A stretch of 64,000 nucleotides of DNA from Streptomyces microflavus (GTDB lineage: Bacteria > Actinomycetota > Actinomycetes > Streptomycetales > Streptomycetaceae). The DNA is taken from the NCBI RefSeq assembly GCF_014650075.1, contig NZ_BMUG01000008.1, positions 186,001 through 250,000 of the forward strand, written 5' to 3'. Numbering within the stretch: the first letter of the stretch is position 1; the number at the start of each line of letters is the position of its first letter. A program made the position numbers and the translations under genes. The notes below the pieces were generated by a model that was not told the origin of the DNA, made no database searches, and saw nothing but the letters and a program-made list of their open reading frames with translations. Shown here in pieces: positions 42,856 through 51,915 of the stretch.

Positions 42856-43743
42856 ATGGCCATCAGCCACGCACCGCCCGATCTGCCGGCCGCCCCGGAG
42901 AAGGACCCAGCCCCCGGCGGCCTTGCGTCACCCGGTCTGGAACCGATCGTCCCGGCGTCCGTACGCCGGGCGCGGCTGCGTTCCGTGCCCCGTTGGCTGC
43001 GGCGCACCGTGGGGCCGTTGCTGCTGCTCGCGCTCTGGCAGGTGTTCAGCGCCACGGGGGTCCTGCACCCGGATGTGCTCGCATCGCCGGGGACCATCGC
43101 CCGTGCGGGGGCCGATCTGATCGCCGACGGGACGCTGCCGGCCGCCATGGGCGTGTCGCTCCAGCGGGTGGCCGTGGGGCTGGTGCTCGGCGGGGTCGTC
43201 GGGACGGCGCTCGCGCTGGTCTCGGGGCTCTCGCGGCTCGGTGAGGACCTGGTCGACGCGACCGTACAGATGCTGCGCACCGTCCCCTGGGTGGGGCTGA
43301 TCCCGTTGTTCATCATCTGGCTCGGGATCGGCGAGGCGCCGAAGGTGGCGCTCATCGCGCTCGGGGTCGCCTTCCATCTGTATCTCAATGTGTATGCGGG
43401 GATTCGGGGCGTGGACGCCCAACTCATCGAGGCCGGCGAGTCGTTGGGGCTCAACCGGTGGGGGCTCGTACGCCATGTGGTGCTGCCGGGGGCGTTGCCC
43501 GGGGCCATGACCGGGCTGCGCTACTCCCTCGCCACCGCCTGGCTGGCGCTCGTCTTCGGCGAGTCCATCAACGCCGATGCCGGGATCGGGTTCCTGATGA
43601 ACCAGGCCCGGGAGTTCTTCCGGACGGACGTGATCGTCGTCTGCCTCGTCGTGTACGCCTTCCTCGGCCTCACCGCCGACGTCATCGTCCGGACCCTCGA
43701 AAGGCTGCTGCTGCAATGGCGACCGACCTTCACCGGCCAGTGA
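42856..43743 (+). CDS. ssuC: Aliphatic sulfonate ABC transporter permease
   Basis: The 295-aa protein has a hydrophilic head and six hydrophobic helices from residue 50 on. The permease loop EAGESLGLNRWGLVRHVVLPGALPGAMTG carries the EAA motif for the ATPase. Family: SsuC/TauC permeases, which with SsuB and SsuA import alkanesulfonates as a sulfur source. Downstream ssuB overlaps it by 28 bases. Identity as sulfonate, not nitrate or taurine, rests on the ssuD gene in the same operon and the leader peptide. Confidence 0.9.
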   Translation: MAISHAPPDLPAAPEKDPAPGGLASPGLEPIVPASVRRARLRSVPRWLRRTVGPLLLLALWQVFSATGVLHPDVLASPGTIARAGADLIADGTLPAAMGVSLQRVAVGLVLGGVVGTALALVSGLSRLGEDLVDATVQMLRTVPWVGLIPLFIIWLGIGEAPKVALIALGVAFHLYLNVYAGIRGVDAQLIEAGESLGLNRWGLVRHVVLPGALPGAMTGLRYSLATAWLALVFGESINADAGIGFLMNQAREFFRTDVIVVCLVVYAFLGLTADVIVRTLERLLLQWRPTFTGQ

Positions 43744-44531
43744 CCACCCCGGCCCCCTCCCCCGCAGCGGAACCCGAAGCCGCCGTGCGGGTCGAAGGGC
43801 TCACCCGCTCCTTCGACGGCCGTGCCGTGATCGATGGTCTCGATCTGACCCTCAAGGCAGGGGAGTTCACCGCGCTTCTGGGGCGCAGCGGATGCGGCAA
43901 GTCCACCCTGCTGCGGGTGCTCGCCGGGCTCGACCGCGAGATAGCGGGCACGGTCCTGGTTCCCCGACGGCGTGCCGTGGCATTCCAGGCGCCGCGCCTG
44001 ATGCCCTGGAAGCGAGTCTGGCGCAATGTCCTGCTGGGGCTGCCGGGAAAGCCCGAACGGGCCCTGGCCGAGAAGGCGTTGGCGGAGGTCGGGCTGACCG
44101 ACAGGGCGGGCGCCTGGCCCAAGACACTTTCCGGCGGTGAAGCCCAACGTGCCTCTCTGGCGCGCGCGTTGGTACGGGAGCCCGATCTGCTCCTGCTCGA
44201 CGAGCCGTTCGGCGCGCTGGACGCCCTGACCCGGATCAAGGCGCAGCAGCTGGTGGCGGAGCTCTGGCAGCGGCGCGGCTGCGCGGTCCTGCTGGTCACC
44301 CATGACGTGGACGAGTCCCTGTTGCTGGCGGACCGGGTGCTGGTGATGCGGGACGGCGGGATCGCGTACGACACGGCCGTCGGCCTGGACCGCCCGCGCG
44401 GGGTCGGCGCCCCCGGCTTCGCCGAACTCCGTTCGCGGCTGCTGAGCGAGCTGGGCGTCGAGGACGGCGGTCCGGACGCCGGTGCCGGCCGGCGGCAGGA
44501 AGTGGCCGTCCCCGCGCAACCGGACGCATGA
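43716..44531 (+). CDS. ssuB: Aliphatic sulfonate ABC transporter ATPase
   Basis: ATG 43716 gives 271 aa and overlaps ssuC. Walker A GRSGCGKSTLL (near residue 51), Q-loop AFQAPRLMPWKRV, signature LSGGEAQRASLARAL, Walker B LLLLDEPFGALD and H-loop LVTHDVDE are all intact, with the SsuB-typical 'fqep.LlpW' segment. It drives sulfonate uptake. Some 45 bases separate it from ssuA. Confidence 0.93.
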   Translation: MATDLHRPVTTPAPSPAAEPEAAVRVEGLTRSFDGRAVIDGLDLTLKAGEFTALLGRSGCGKSTLLRVLAGLDREIAGTVLVPRRRAVAFQAPRLMPWKRVWRNVLLGLPGKPERALAEKALAEVGLTDRAGAWPKTLSGGEAQRASLARALVREPDLLLLDEPFGALDALTRIKAQQLVAELWQRRGCAVLLVTHDVDESLLLADRVLVMRDGGIAYDTAVGLDRPRGVGAPGFAELRSRLLSELGVEDGGPDAGAGRRQEVAVPAQPDA

Positions 44532-44575
44532 CCCGCCGGCGCTCCCCTTTCCCCCACCATCCACGGAGAACCACC

Positions 44576-45606
44576 ATGAAACGCCGCACCCTGCCCGCCC
44601 TGCTCCTTCCCCTCGCTCTGCTCCTCGCCGCCTGCGGTGGCGGCGCTTCGTCCACGGGGTCGGGAGGCAGCACCGACGGCAAGGGCAGCGTCACCCTCGA
44701 CGTCGGTGACCAGAAAGGTGGTTACGAAGCCATCCTGCGGGCGTCCGGAGAGCTCGACGACCTGGACTACCGCGTCAAATGGTCCACCTTCACCTCCGGC
44801 CCACCGCTGCTGGAGGCCGTGAGCGCCGGGGCCGTCGACATCGGCGGGGTGGGCAACACGCCGCCGGTCTTCGCCGCCGGGTCGGACTCGAACATCGTCG
44901 TCGTGGGGGCAAGCCACGGATCGTCGGCGGGTGAGGCCGTCGTCGTCCCGAAGGACTCGCCGCTCAAGAAGCCCGAGCAGCTCAAGGGCAGGTCCATCGC
45001 CGTGGCGCAGGGCAGTTCGGCCCACTTCCAGCTGGTCGCCTCGCTCAGGAAGGCCGGTCTCTCCCTCAAGGACGTGAAGCTCAACTACCTTCAGCCCGCT
45101 GACGCGTTGCCGCGTTCAGCCGGGGCAAGGTGGACGCCTGGGCGATCTGGGACCCGTACACCTCGCAGATCCTGCGGGCGGGGAACGCCCGGGTGCTGAC
45201 GACCGGCGAAGGCGTGGTCAACGGCCTCGGTTTCCAGGTGGCTTCACCTGGCTCGCTCAAGGACAAGCAGAAGTCGCGGGCCATCGGCGATCTGCTCGTC
45301 CGGCTGGAGCGGGCGCAGAACTGGGTCTTCGAGCACCCGGAGGAGTGGGCGAAGGTGTGGGCGAAGGAGACCGGGCTCCCCTACGAGGTGGCACTGGACG
45401 CCGTGAAGCTCACCTACGGCACCCGCGTCCCCGTGGCGATCGACGCGGCCGCCATCGCCTCCGAGCAGGAGATCGCCGACACCTTCGCCGAACTCAAGCT
45501 GATTCCCCGGCGGTTCGACTTCGAGGAGTACGTCGACACCCGCTTCAACCGGAACCTCCCCGCCTCCTCCACCGCCCCCCGCTCGTACGGAAAGGCCTCG
45601 TCGTGA
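44576..45606 (+). pseudogene. ssuA: Sulfonate-binding protein SsuA, frameshifted
   Basis: From ATG 44576 (RBS CGGAGAA) there is a lipoprotein signal with lipobox LLLAAC, then the SsuA fold (VGDQKGG; GAVDIGGVGNTPPVFAAG; AVAQGSSAHF; NYLQPADAL). At about 45109-45110 the frame breaks: GCGTTGCCGCGTTC lacks one G relative to the expected GCG-TTG-GCC-GCG-TTC. The rest, VDAWAIWDPYTSQIL to the stop at 45606, continues in the next frame with normal codon use. Together the two parts make a complete 342-residue protein. The stop at 45606 overlaps the ssuD start. Either a recent one-base deletion inactivates the gene, or it is a sequencing error; the good conservation on both sides favours one of these over old decay. 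Confidence 0.88.
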
Positions 45607-46811
45607 ACGTACATCTGCACTGGTTCCTGCCCACCGGAGGTGACGGCCGGACGCTCGTGGACCGGCACGCGTACACCGACGGCGGGATCAAGCGCGACCG
45701 GATCACCCCGGTGAGCGGGGTGCGCGCACCGGACATCGAGTATCTGGCGCAAATCGCGAAGGCGGCCGAGCAGTTGGGCTTCGAGGCCGTGCTGACGCCC
45801 ACCGGAACGTGGTGCGAGGACGCCTGGCTGACCACGGTGGCGCTCGCCCAGCACACCGAGCGGCTGAAGTTCCTGGTGGCCTTCCGGCCGGGGGTCATCT
45901 CGCCCGTGCTCGCCGCCCAGATGGCCGCGACCTACCAGCGGATCACCCGGGGGCGGCTGCTGCTCAACGTGGTGACCGGGGGCGATTCGACCGAACAGCG
46001 GCGGTTCGGGGACCACTTGGACCACGACCGGCGCTACGCGCGCACCGCGGAGTTCCTTTCGGTGGTACGGGGTGCGTGGAGCGGGCAGCCGTACGACTTC
46101 GACGGCGAGCACTACCAGGTGGAGGGCGGGCTGACCGCGCTGCCGCCGGACCCGCTGCCGGAGATCTTCTTCGGCGGGTCGTCGGCGGCCGCCGGCCCGG
46201 TGGCGGCCGCGCACGCCGATGTCTATCTGACCTGGGGGGAGCCGCCGGCGGCGGTGAAGGAGAAGATCGACTGGATTCGCGGGCTCGCGGAGGAGCAGGG
46301 ACGCACGGTCCGGTTCGGTATCCGGCTGCACACGATCTCGCGCGACTCCTCGGCCGAGGCGTGGGCCACCGCCGACCGGCTGCTGGGGGACCTCGACGCC
46401 GACACGATCGCGGCGGCGCAGCAGGCTCTGGGGCGGAGCGAGTCGGTCGGGCAGCAGCGGATGCTGGCGCTGCACGGCGGTTCGCGGGACAAGCTGGAGA
46501 TCGCGCCGAACCTCTGGGCGGGCGTCGGTCTGGTGCGCGGCGGGGCCGGGACCGCACTGGTGGGCAGCCATGCGGAGGTCGCCGACCGGATCGAGGAGTA
46601 CCACGCGCTGGGCGTGGAGCACTTCGTGCTCTCGGGCTATCCGCACCTGGAGGAGGCGTACTGGTTCGGTGAGGGCGTGACGCCCGAGCTGGCGCGGCGC
46701 GGTCTGCTGTCGACCGTACCGGCGTCCCCGCGGCTGGGGGCGCCCGGCGCCGAGACCCGGGCGGCCCCGGCTCCCGGCGGGGCGCCGCTGCTGCTGGCCG
46801 GAGGGCGCTGA
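45603..46811 (+). CDS. ssuD: FMNH2-dependent alkanesulfonate monooxygenase
   Basis: GTG 45603 overlaps the ssuA stop and gives 402 aa. It is a bacterial-luciferase-like TIM barrel of the SsuD family: HWFLPTGGDGR at the start, LTPTGTWCEDAW, FLVAFRPGVISPVLAAQM, LLNVVTGGD, and SGYPHLEEAYWFGEGV near the end. It cleaves alkanesulfonates to sulfite and aldehyde with reduced FMN, supplied by a reductase not in this operon. The C-terminal 40 residues (APGAETRAAPAPGG) are an Ala/Gly/Pro extension beyond the usual end. Confidence 0.95.
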   Translation: MNVHLHWFLPTGGDGRTLVDRHAYTDGGIKRDRITPVSGVRAPDIEYLAQIAKAAEQLGFEAVLTPTGTWCEDAWLTTVALAQHTERLKFLVAFRPGVISPVLAAQMAATYQRITRGRLLLNVVTGGDSTEQRRFGDHLDHDRRYARTAEFLSVVRGAWSGQPYDFDGEHYQVEGGLTALPPDPLPEIFFGGSSAAAGPVAAAHADVYLTWGEPPAAVKEKIDWIRGLAEEQGRTVRFGIRLHTISRDSSAEAWATADRLLGDLDADTIAAAQQALGRSESVGQQRMLALHGGSRDKLEIAPNLWAGVGLVRGGAGTALVGSHAEVADRIEEYHALGVEHFVLSGYPHLEEAYWFGEGVTPELARRGLLSTVPASPRLGAPGAETRAAPAPGGAPLLLAGGR

Positions 46812-46820
46812 ACCTCGCGG

Positions 46821-46861
46821 CCCCTGCCGGCACCGGGCGCCCCGCCCGGTGCCGGCAGGGG
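46821..46861 (+). terminator. Strong 17-bp hairpin after ssuD
   Basis: Arms 46821-46837 (CCCCTGCCGGCACCGGG) and 46845-46861 pair perfectly across a 7-base loop, ten bases behind the ssuD stop. No T-run follows, as is common in actinobacterial terminators. Confidence 0.85.
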
Positions 46862-46904
46862 TCGTCCCGGGAAGATCCCGGGCGCCCCGCGAGTTAGTAG
46901 AAAC

Positions 46905-48041
46905 GTGAACATTACTGGGGTGCGCGAGCTGGACGTGGTCGTGATCGGCGCCGGACAGGCGGGGCTGTCGGCCGCTCACCACCTGCGCCGCGTCGGACTG
47001 GAGCCGGACCGCGATTTCGTGGTGCTGGACCACGCTCCCCGGCCGGGCGGGGCGTGGCAGTTCCGCTGGCCCTCGCTGACGTACGGCAAGGTCCATGGGA
47101 TGCACGCGCTGCCGGGCATGGAGCTGACCGGCGCGGATCCCGACCGTCCCTCGTCCGAGGTGATCGGCGCGTACTTCACGGCGTACGAGGAGCGCTTCGG
47201 CCTGCGCGTGCACCGGCCCGTCGAGGTCAGCGCCGTACGCGAGAGGAGCGGCGGGCGGCTGCTCGTGGAGACGTCCGAGGGTACGTACGCCCCTCGGGCG
47301 CTGATCAACGCGACCGGCACCTGGGACCGGCCGTTCTGGCCGCGCTACCCGGGCCAGGAGACGTTCCGGGGGCGGCAGCTGCACACGGCGGACTATCCGG
47401 GGCCCGAGGAGTTCGCGGGGCGGCGCGTCATCGTGGTCGGGGGCGGCGCCTCCGGTACGCAGCACCTGATGGAGATCGCCGAGTACGCCGCCGAGACCTT
47501 CTGGGTGACCCGGCGCGAACCCGTCTTCCGCGACGAGCCGTTCACCGAGGAGTGGGGGCGGGCGGCCGTGGCGATGGTGGAGGAGCGGGTCCGCCGGGGG
47601 CTGCCGCCGCAGAGCGTGGTGAGCGTGACCGGGCTGCCGGTCACCGACGCCGTGCGGCGCGCCCGTGAGCAGGGTGTGCTCGACCGGCTGCCGATGTTCG
47701 ACCGGATCACCCCGGCCGGGGTGGCCTGGGACGACGGACGGACGGCGGAGGCGGACGTGATCCTCTGGGCGACCGGCTTCCGGCCCGCGGTGGACCATCT
47801 GGCACCGCTGAAACTGCGCGAGCCGGGCGGCGGCATCCGGGCGGAGAACACCCGTGCCGTACGGGACGGACGCGTCCATCTCGTCGGGTACGGCCCGTCC
47901 GCCAGCACCATCGGCGCCAACCGGGCGGGGCGCACCGCCGTGCGGTCGGTGCTGCGGCTGCTGGGGAGGACCGGCGACCGGGAGCAGGATGTGACCGGCG
48001 ACGGGCGGGGCGCGGAGGAGAAGGCCGGGGCGGCCGTGTGA
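46905..48041 (+). CDS. Flavin-dependent monooxygenase-like oxidoreductase
   Basis: The 378-aa protein starts at GTG 46905 directly after the ssu terminator. An FAD site is at the N-terminus (VVVIGAGQAGLSAAHHL), GGAWQFRWPSL follows near residue 45, and a second Rossmann site VIVVGGGASGTQHLMEI is near residue 175. An ATGF-type motif (LWATGFRP) is near 285. This is the CzcO/FMO-like group of single-component or NAD(P)H flavoprotein oxygenases; the substrate cannot be told. There is no ribosome site within 12 bases of the GTG, so leaderless translation is possible. Confidence 0.88.
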   Translation: MNITGVRELDVVVIGAGQAGLSAAHHLRRVGLEPDRDFVVLDHAPRPGGAWQFRWPSLTYGKVHGMHALPGMELTGADPDRPSSEVIGAYFTAYEERFGLRVHRPVEVSAVRERSGGRLLVETSEGTYAPRALINATGTWDRPFWPRYPGQETFRGRQLHTADYPGPEEFAGRRVIVVGGGASGTQHLMEIAEYAAETFWVTRREPVFRDEPFTEEWGRAAVAMVEERVRRGLPPQSVVSVTGLPVTDAVRRAREQGVLDRLPMFDRITPAGVAWDDGRTAEADVILWATGFRPAVDHLAPLKLREPGGGIRAENTRAVRDGRVHLVGYGPSASTIGANRAGRTAVRSVLRLLGRTGDREQDVTGDGRGAEEKAGAAV

Positions 48042-48053
48042 CGGTTGCCGTCG

Positions 48054-48908
48054 TCAGCCCGCGGCGGCCGACCGGCGGTTGCGGTTGAACTCCTCGACGT
48101 TCTTCAGCTGTTCGTCGTAGCTGTCGGTGAACCTGGTGTCCCCGGGCGCGACCGTGACGAAGTACAGCCACGGGCCCGGCGTCGGGCTGATGGCGGCGCG
48201 CAGGGCCTCCTCCCCCGGGTTCCCGATGGGCGTCGGCGGCAGGCCCTTGCGTACGTAGCTGTTGTACGGGCTGTCCAGCTGGGTGTCGGCGGTGGAGGTG
48301 TCCAGGGTCGAACGCTTCAGGGCGTAGTTGATGGTGGAGTCCATCTGCAGCGGCATGTCCTTGAGCAGCCGGTTGTAGACGACCCGGGCGACCTTGCCCA
48401 TGTCGGAGGCGGTGTCGGCCTCGGCCTGGACGATGCTGGCGATGGTGGCCGTCTCGTAGACGGTGACGTTGTTGCGCTGGGCTCCGGCGGTGATGTGGTC
48501 CGCACCGAACCGTTTGCGGGCGGTGTCCGCCATGTAGCGCAGCAGGCCGGCCGGCTCGGTCGCGGAGTCGATCGGATACGTGGCCGGGAAGAGGTACCCC
48601 TCGGGGTTGCCCTCGGCCTGGTCGGGCAGGTCCAGGTCCACCGTCGTCACGGTCTTCCGCGCGGAGCCGGGCTTCAGGCCGAGCGCCCGGTCGACGGCGG
48701 CGTACACCTGCGAGGCGCGCCAGCCCTCCGGGATCACCAGCGTGCTCTGCGGGCTCTCCTTCTTCTGCTCGTCCGGCCCGATCAGGGACAGCGGGATCAG
48801 TACGGCGGCCGACACGACGAGCAGCGCGGCGACGACCAGGACGATCTTTCCGCGGCGGGTCGGGCGGAGTCTGCGACGGGGACGGGCGTCCGGGGACTCG
48901 TTCACCAT
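48054..48908 (-). CDS. mltG: Endolytic murein transglycosylase MltG
   Basis: The 284-aa protein has a basic N-terminus, one transmembrane helix (about residues 21-43) and an outer YceG-type domain. EGYLFPATY (103-111) and the catalytic Glu163 within TIASIVQAEA are conserved. It cuts nascent glycan strands outside the membrane. Typical MltG carries a LysM-like part between helix and catalytic domain, which here is short. It is convergent with the monooxygenase gene (12-base gap) and is not next to the usual aroE/ruvX neighbours, so it may be a second copy. Confidence 0.9.
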   Translation of the reverse strand: MVNESPDARPRRRLRPTRRGKIVLVVAALLVVSAAVLIPLSLIGPDEQKKESPQSTLVIPEGWRASQVYAAVDRALGLKPGSARKTVTTVDLDLPDQAEGNPEGYLFPATYPIDSATEPAGLLRYMADTARKRFGADHITAGAQRNNVTVYETATIASIVQAEADTASDMGKVARVVYNRLLKDMPLQMDSTINYALKRSTLDTSTADTQLDSPYNSYVRKGLPPTPIGNPGEEALRAAISPTPGPWLYFVTVAPGDTRFTDSYDEQLKNVEEFNRNRRSAAAG

Positions 48909-49162
48909 GCGGGCACGTTAACCCGGGGTGCGGCCCGGGGCCGGTAGCCCGGCTGGGAGGTCGGCTCCGGCGACACGAACGCCGTACCGCACGACCAGAA
49001 CACACGAACAAGGGATCGGGTGTTCGCTGGAACGCGTGATCGTACGAGGAATCGTTGCCCGTCTCCCCCGCCGGGCGTGATGATTGCAGAGCGCAGTCAA
49101 CGGGCTGCAGACCGCTACCGCGCACGTCCCACACATGCACCACGCACAAGGAGAAAGACCGG

Positions 49163-49222
49163 ATGAACTTCCTGACCAACCTGCTGGCCGGCATCGTCCA
49201 CTTCGTGGGTTGGCTCGTCTGA
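49163..49222 (+). CDS. 19-aa hydrophobic peptide
   Basis: ATG 49163 follows a good ribosome-binding site (AAGGAGA, 49148-49154) and encodes MNFLTNLLAGIVHFVGWLV, a single amphipathic or membrane-spanning helix with no charge except the His and the termini. Size and pattern fit a small membrane peptide; a type I toxin or regulatory peptide is conceivable. No antisense RNA was detected by eye. The strong ribosome site and helix periodicity argue that it is translated. Confidence 0.55.
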   Translation: MNFLTNLLAGIVHFVGWLV

Positions 49223-49320
49223 CCATCGCTCCGCCCGGCGCCGTCGCTTCCCGTCCCACGGAAGCGGCGGCGCCGCTGCGTGTACGGAGCCGGGGCGCCG
49301 TACACAGCCTGCGTACGGCT

Positions 49321-49932
49321 TCAGCCCCTTGCCCCGCCCGGTCCGGCGAAGGGCGGCAGCGCGGTGAACCCGGGATCGACCGTCACGACCTCCGCGAGCG
49401 CGCCGAGTGTCCGGCGGACCCGGGTGAGCGGGTGGTCCGGGAACTCCGCGTCCCACTGGGCGTGGTCCGCCGCGTGGAAGGGCAGCCCGCCCTGGACCTC
49501 GGGGGCGTACGGATGCGGCCGGAAGTAGCTCTCGGGGCCGAGCTTGGCCAGCACCACGGCCTCCCGCATGCCCGTCATGCCGCGCTCGGCCGCCTGGATC
49601 TTCACGACGGTGCTGCAGGCGGCGCGCGGCACGGTGAAGCTGCCGATGAACGCCTGGCCGCTGGGCTGCCCCGGCAGCGGCAGTTTGAGTATCTGCCGCA
49701 GAGCGGGCAGCTCGCCGAGCCGCTTCACCGATGCCTCGATGAGCCCGCCGCCCGCTCGTGCCGTGAAGTGGGTCAGGCCGTGGCGCAGGGCCGGGCCGTC
49801 GTCCAGGGCGGCCGGCAGGTCCGGCGGCAGGTCGAAGAAGTGCAGCGACAGCACATCGCCGTGGTCGTTCAGCCAGGTGTCGGTGTCCACGGTCCGGTAG
49901 CCGGGGAGTTCGACCCCGAGGAGAGCTCTCAT
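49321..49932 (-). CDS. Conserved hypothetical protein
   Basis: The 203-aa protein is soluble with no signal peptide. Strand-rich blocks (DVLSLHFFDLPPDLP; AFIGSFTVPRAACSTVVKIQAAE; AVVLAKLG) alternate with helices, and it has a long tail after a DHPLTRVRRTLGALAEV helix. I do not recognise the family. It stands alone, 65 bases from the end of the exporter gene on the same strand; codon use is normal, which supports it as real. Confidence 0.72.
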   Translation of the reverse strand: MRALLGVELPGYRTVDTDTWLNDHGDVLSLHFFDLPPDLPAALDDGPALRHGLTHFTARAGGGLIEASVKRLGELPALRQILKLPLPGQPSGQAFIGSFTVPRAACSTVVKIQAAERGMTGMREAVVLAKLGPESYFRPHPYAPEVQGGLPFHAADHAQWDAEFPDHPLTRVRRTLGALAEVVTVDPGFTALPPFAGPGGARG

Positions 49933-49997
49933 GCGCGGGGATCATGCCGTACGGACGGTGCGCCGGTGACGTCGGGGTCCGGCCGCACGGAGAGCGG

Positions 49998-51809
49998 TCA
50001 GGAGGCCGGGACCGGGGCCCGGTGGGAGTCGCGGCGGATCAGGGCGGCGTACCGGCCGTCCCGGTCGAGCAGCTCGTCGTGCGTACCGCGCTCGGCTATG
50101 CGTCCGCTGTCCAGGACGACGATCTGGTCCGCGTCGCGGACGGTGGAGAGGCGGTGCGCGATGGTGAGGGTGGTGCGGCCGGCCGAGAGCGCGTCGATCG
50201 CTTCCTGCACGGCGTGTTCCGTACGGGTGTCGAGCGCGCTGGTCGCCTCGTCGAGGATCAGGACCGGCGGGTCGCGCAGGATGGTGCGGGCGATGGCGAG
50301 GCGCTGCTTCTCGCCGCCCGAGAAGCGGTAGCCGCGCTCGCCGACGAGGGTGTCGTAGCCGTCGGGGAGGGAGGCGATGTGGTCGTGGATCTGCGCGGCG
50401 CGGGCCGCCGCCTCGATCTCCTCGTCGGTGGCCTCCGGCTTGGCGAAGCGGAGGTTGTCGGCGACGGAGGCGTGGAAGAGGTAGGTCTCCTGGGAGACCA
50501 CGCCGACCGCTCTGGCCAGCGTGTCGAAGTCCAGGTCGCGGACGTCGACTCCGTCGAGCGTGACCCGGCCGCCGGTGACGTCGTAGAGCCGGGGCACGAG
50601 ATAGCTGAGGGTGGACTTGCCGGAGCCGGTGGGGCCGACGACCGCCAGGGTGTTGCCCGCGGGAACGGTCACGTCGATGGAGCTGAGCGTGGGGCCGCTC
50701 TTGTCGTCGTAGGCGAAGTCGACGTTCTCGAAGGCGATCTCACCGCGGATCTTCTCCAGCCGGACGGGCTTCTCCGGCTCGGTGATGTCCACCGTGAGGT
50801 CGAGGTACTCGAAGATCCGCTGGAAGAGGGCGAGGGAGGTCTGCATCTGCACGCCGGTGGAGAGCAGGCTCACCGTGGGGCGGAACAGCCCCTGCTGGAG
50901 CGTGACGAAGGCGACGAGCGTACCGATGGAGACAGCGGTGCCGCCCGGCTGGAAGGTCAGGCCGGCCACCCAGTAGATGACGGCGGGCATGGCGGCCATG
51001 ACGATGCCGATGGTGGACATCCGCCAGCGGCCCGCCATGTTGGAGCGCACCTCCAGGTCGACCAGGCGCTCGGACTCCTCGGTGAACCCCTTGGTGAGGG
51101 AGTCGGAACGGCCCATCGTGCGGCCGAGGAGGATGCCGCTGACCGAGAGGGATTCGGTCACCGTGGCGGCCATGGCGGCCATCTGCTTCTGGCGCTGGGT
51201 GGTGATCCTCTTGCGCTCCCGGCCGACGCGGCGGCTGATCGCGACGAACACCGGCAGCAGGAGCAGCGAGACGACGGTGAGGCGCCAGTCGAGCGCGAGC
51301 ATGGCGACGACCGTGGCGATGACGGCGGTGAGGTTGGAGACGAGGGAGGTCGCGGTCGAGGTGACCGTCGCCTGCATACCGCCGATGTCGTTGGCGATGC
51401 GGGACTGGACCTCGCCCGTGCGGGTCCGGGTGAAGAAGGCGAGCGGCATCCGCTGGAGCTGGGTGTACACGGCGGTGCGCAGGTCGTGCATGACGCGCTG
51501 GCCGACGGTCGTCGAGATCAGGGTCTGCAGGACGCCGAAGACGCTGTTCATCACGGCGGTGAGGATCATGCCGAGCGCCAGCAGCGTCAGCAGTCCCGTG
51601 CGCCCCTGAGGGATGGCGGTGTCCAGGATCTCGCGCAGCAGGAACGGGGAGGCGACCGACACCAGGGAGGAGGCGCCGACCAGCAGTCCGACCACGGCGA
51701 GCCGGCCGCGGTAGGGGTGGAAGAGGCGGAGGATGCGGCGCACCTCGCCGGGCGGCCGGTCCGAGGCCGCGTCGGGTGGGGGCGTCCACACGGGTTCGTC
51801 GGGTTTCAT
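49998..51809 (-). CDS. MsbA-type ABC exporter (half-transporter)
   Basis: The 603-aa protein has six transmembrane helices (about residues 30-330) and one C-terminal ATPase with Walker A GPTGSGKSTLS, Q-loop SQETYLFHAS, signature FSGGEKQRLAIA, Walker B VLILDEATSALD and H-loop IAHRLST, all intact. It would work as a homodimer that exports lipid-like or drug substrates. The gene is divergent from a MarR-family regulator, with a dyad between them at 51868-51890, so substrate-induced control is likely. Confidence 0.92.
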   Translation of the reverse strand: MKPDEPVWTPPPDAASDRPPGEVRRILRLFHPYRGRLAVVGLLVGASSLVSVASPFLLREILDTAIPQGRTGLLTLLALGMILTAVMNSVFGVLQTLISTTVGQRVMHDLRTAVYTQLQRMPLAFFTRTRTGEVQSRIANDIGGMQATVTSTATSLVSNLTAVIATVVAMLALDWRLTVVSLLLLPVFVAISRRVGRERKRITTQRQKQMAAMAATVTESLSVSGILLGRTMGRSDSLTKGFTEESERLVDLEVRSNMAGRWRMSTIGIVMAAMPAVIYWVAGLTFQPGGTAVSIGTLVAFVTLQQGLFRPTVSLLSTGVQMQTSLALFQRIFEYLDLTVDITEPEKPVRLEKIRGEIAFENVDFAYDDKSGPTLSSIDVTVPAGNTLAVVGPTGSGKSTLSYLVPRLYDVTGGRVTLDGVDVRDLDFDTLARAVGVVSQETYLFHASVADNLRFAKPEATDEEIEAAARAAQIHDHIASLPDGYDTLVGERGYRFSGGEKQRLAIARTILRDPPVLILDEATSALDTRTEHAVQEAIDALSAGRTTLTIAHRLSTVRDADQIVVLDSGRIAERGTHDELLDRDGRYAALIRRDSHRAPVPAS

Positions 51810-51867
51810 GGGCTCCTTCGTGGGGCGTGCGGAACAGTCGGAGGTGTCCGAAGTTCAGAGCTTAGCT

Positions 51868-51890
51868 CATTGTTACCTACACTCACAATG
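51868..51890. promoter_or_regulatory. Operator-like dyad CATTGT-N11-ACAATG
   Basis: Perfect 6-base arms are separated by 11 bases, in the 106-base interval between the divergent exporter and MarR genes. MarR proteins usually bind dyads of this size and control both their own gene and the neighbour. The site is 25 bases before the marR-type start. Confidence 0.65.
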
Positions 51891-51915
51891 AACGGGGTCC
51901 TGATATTGTTCCCGT

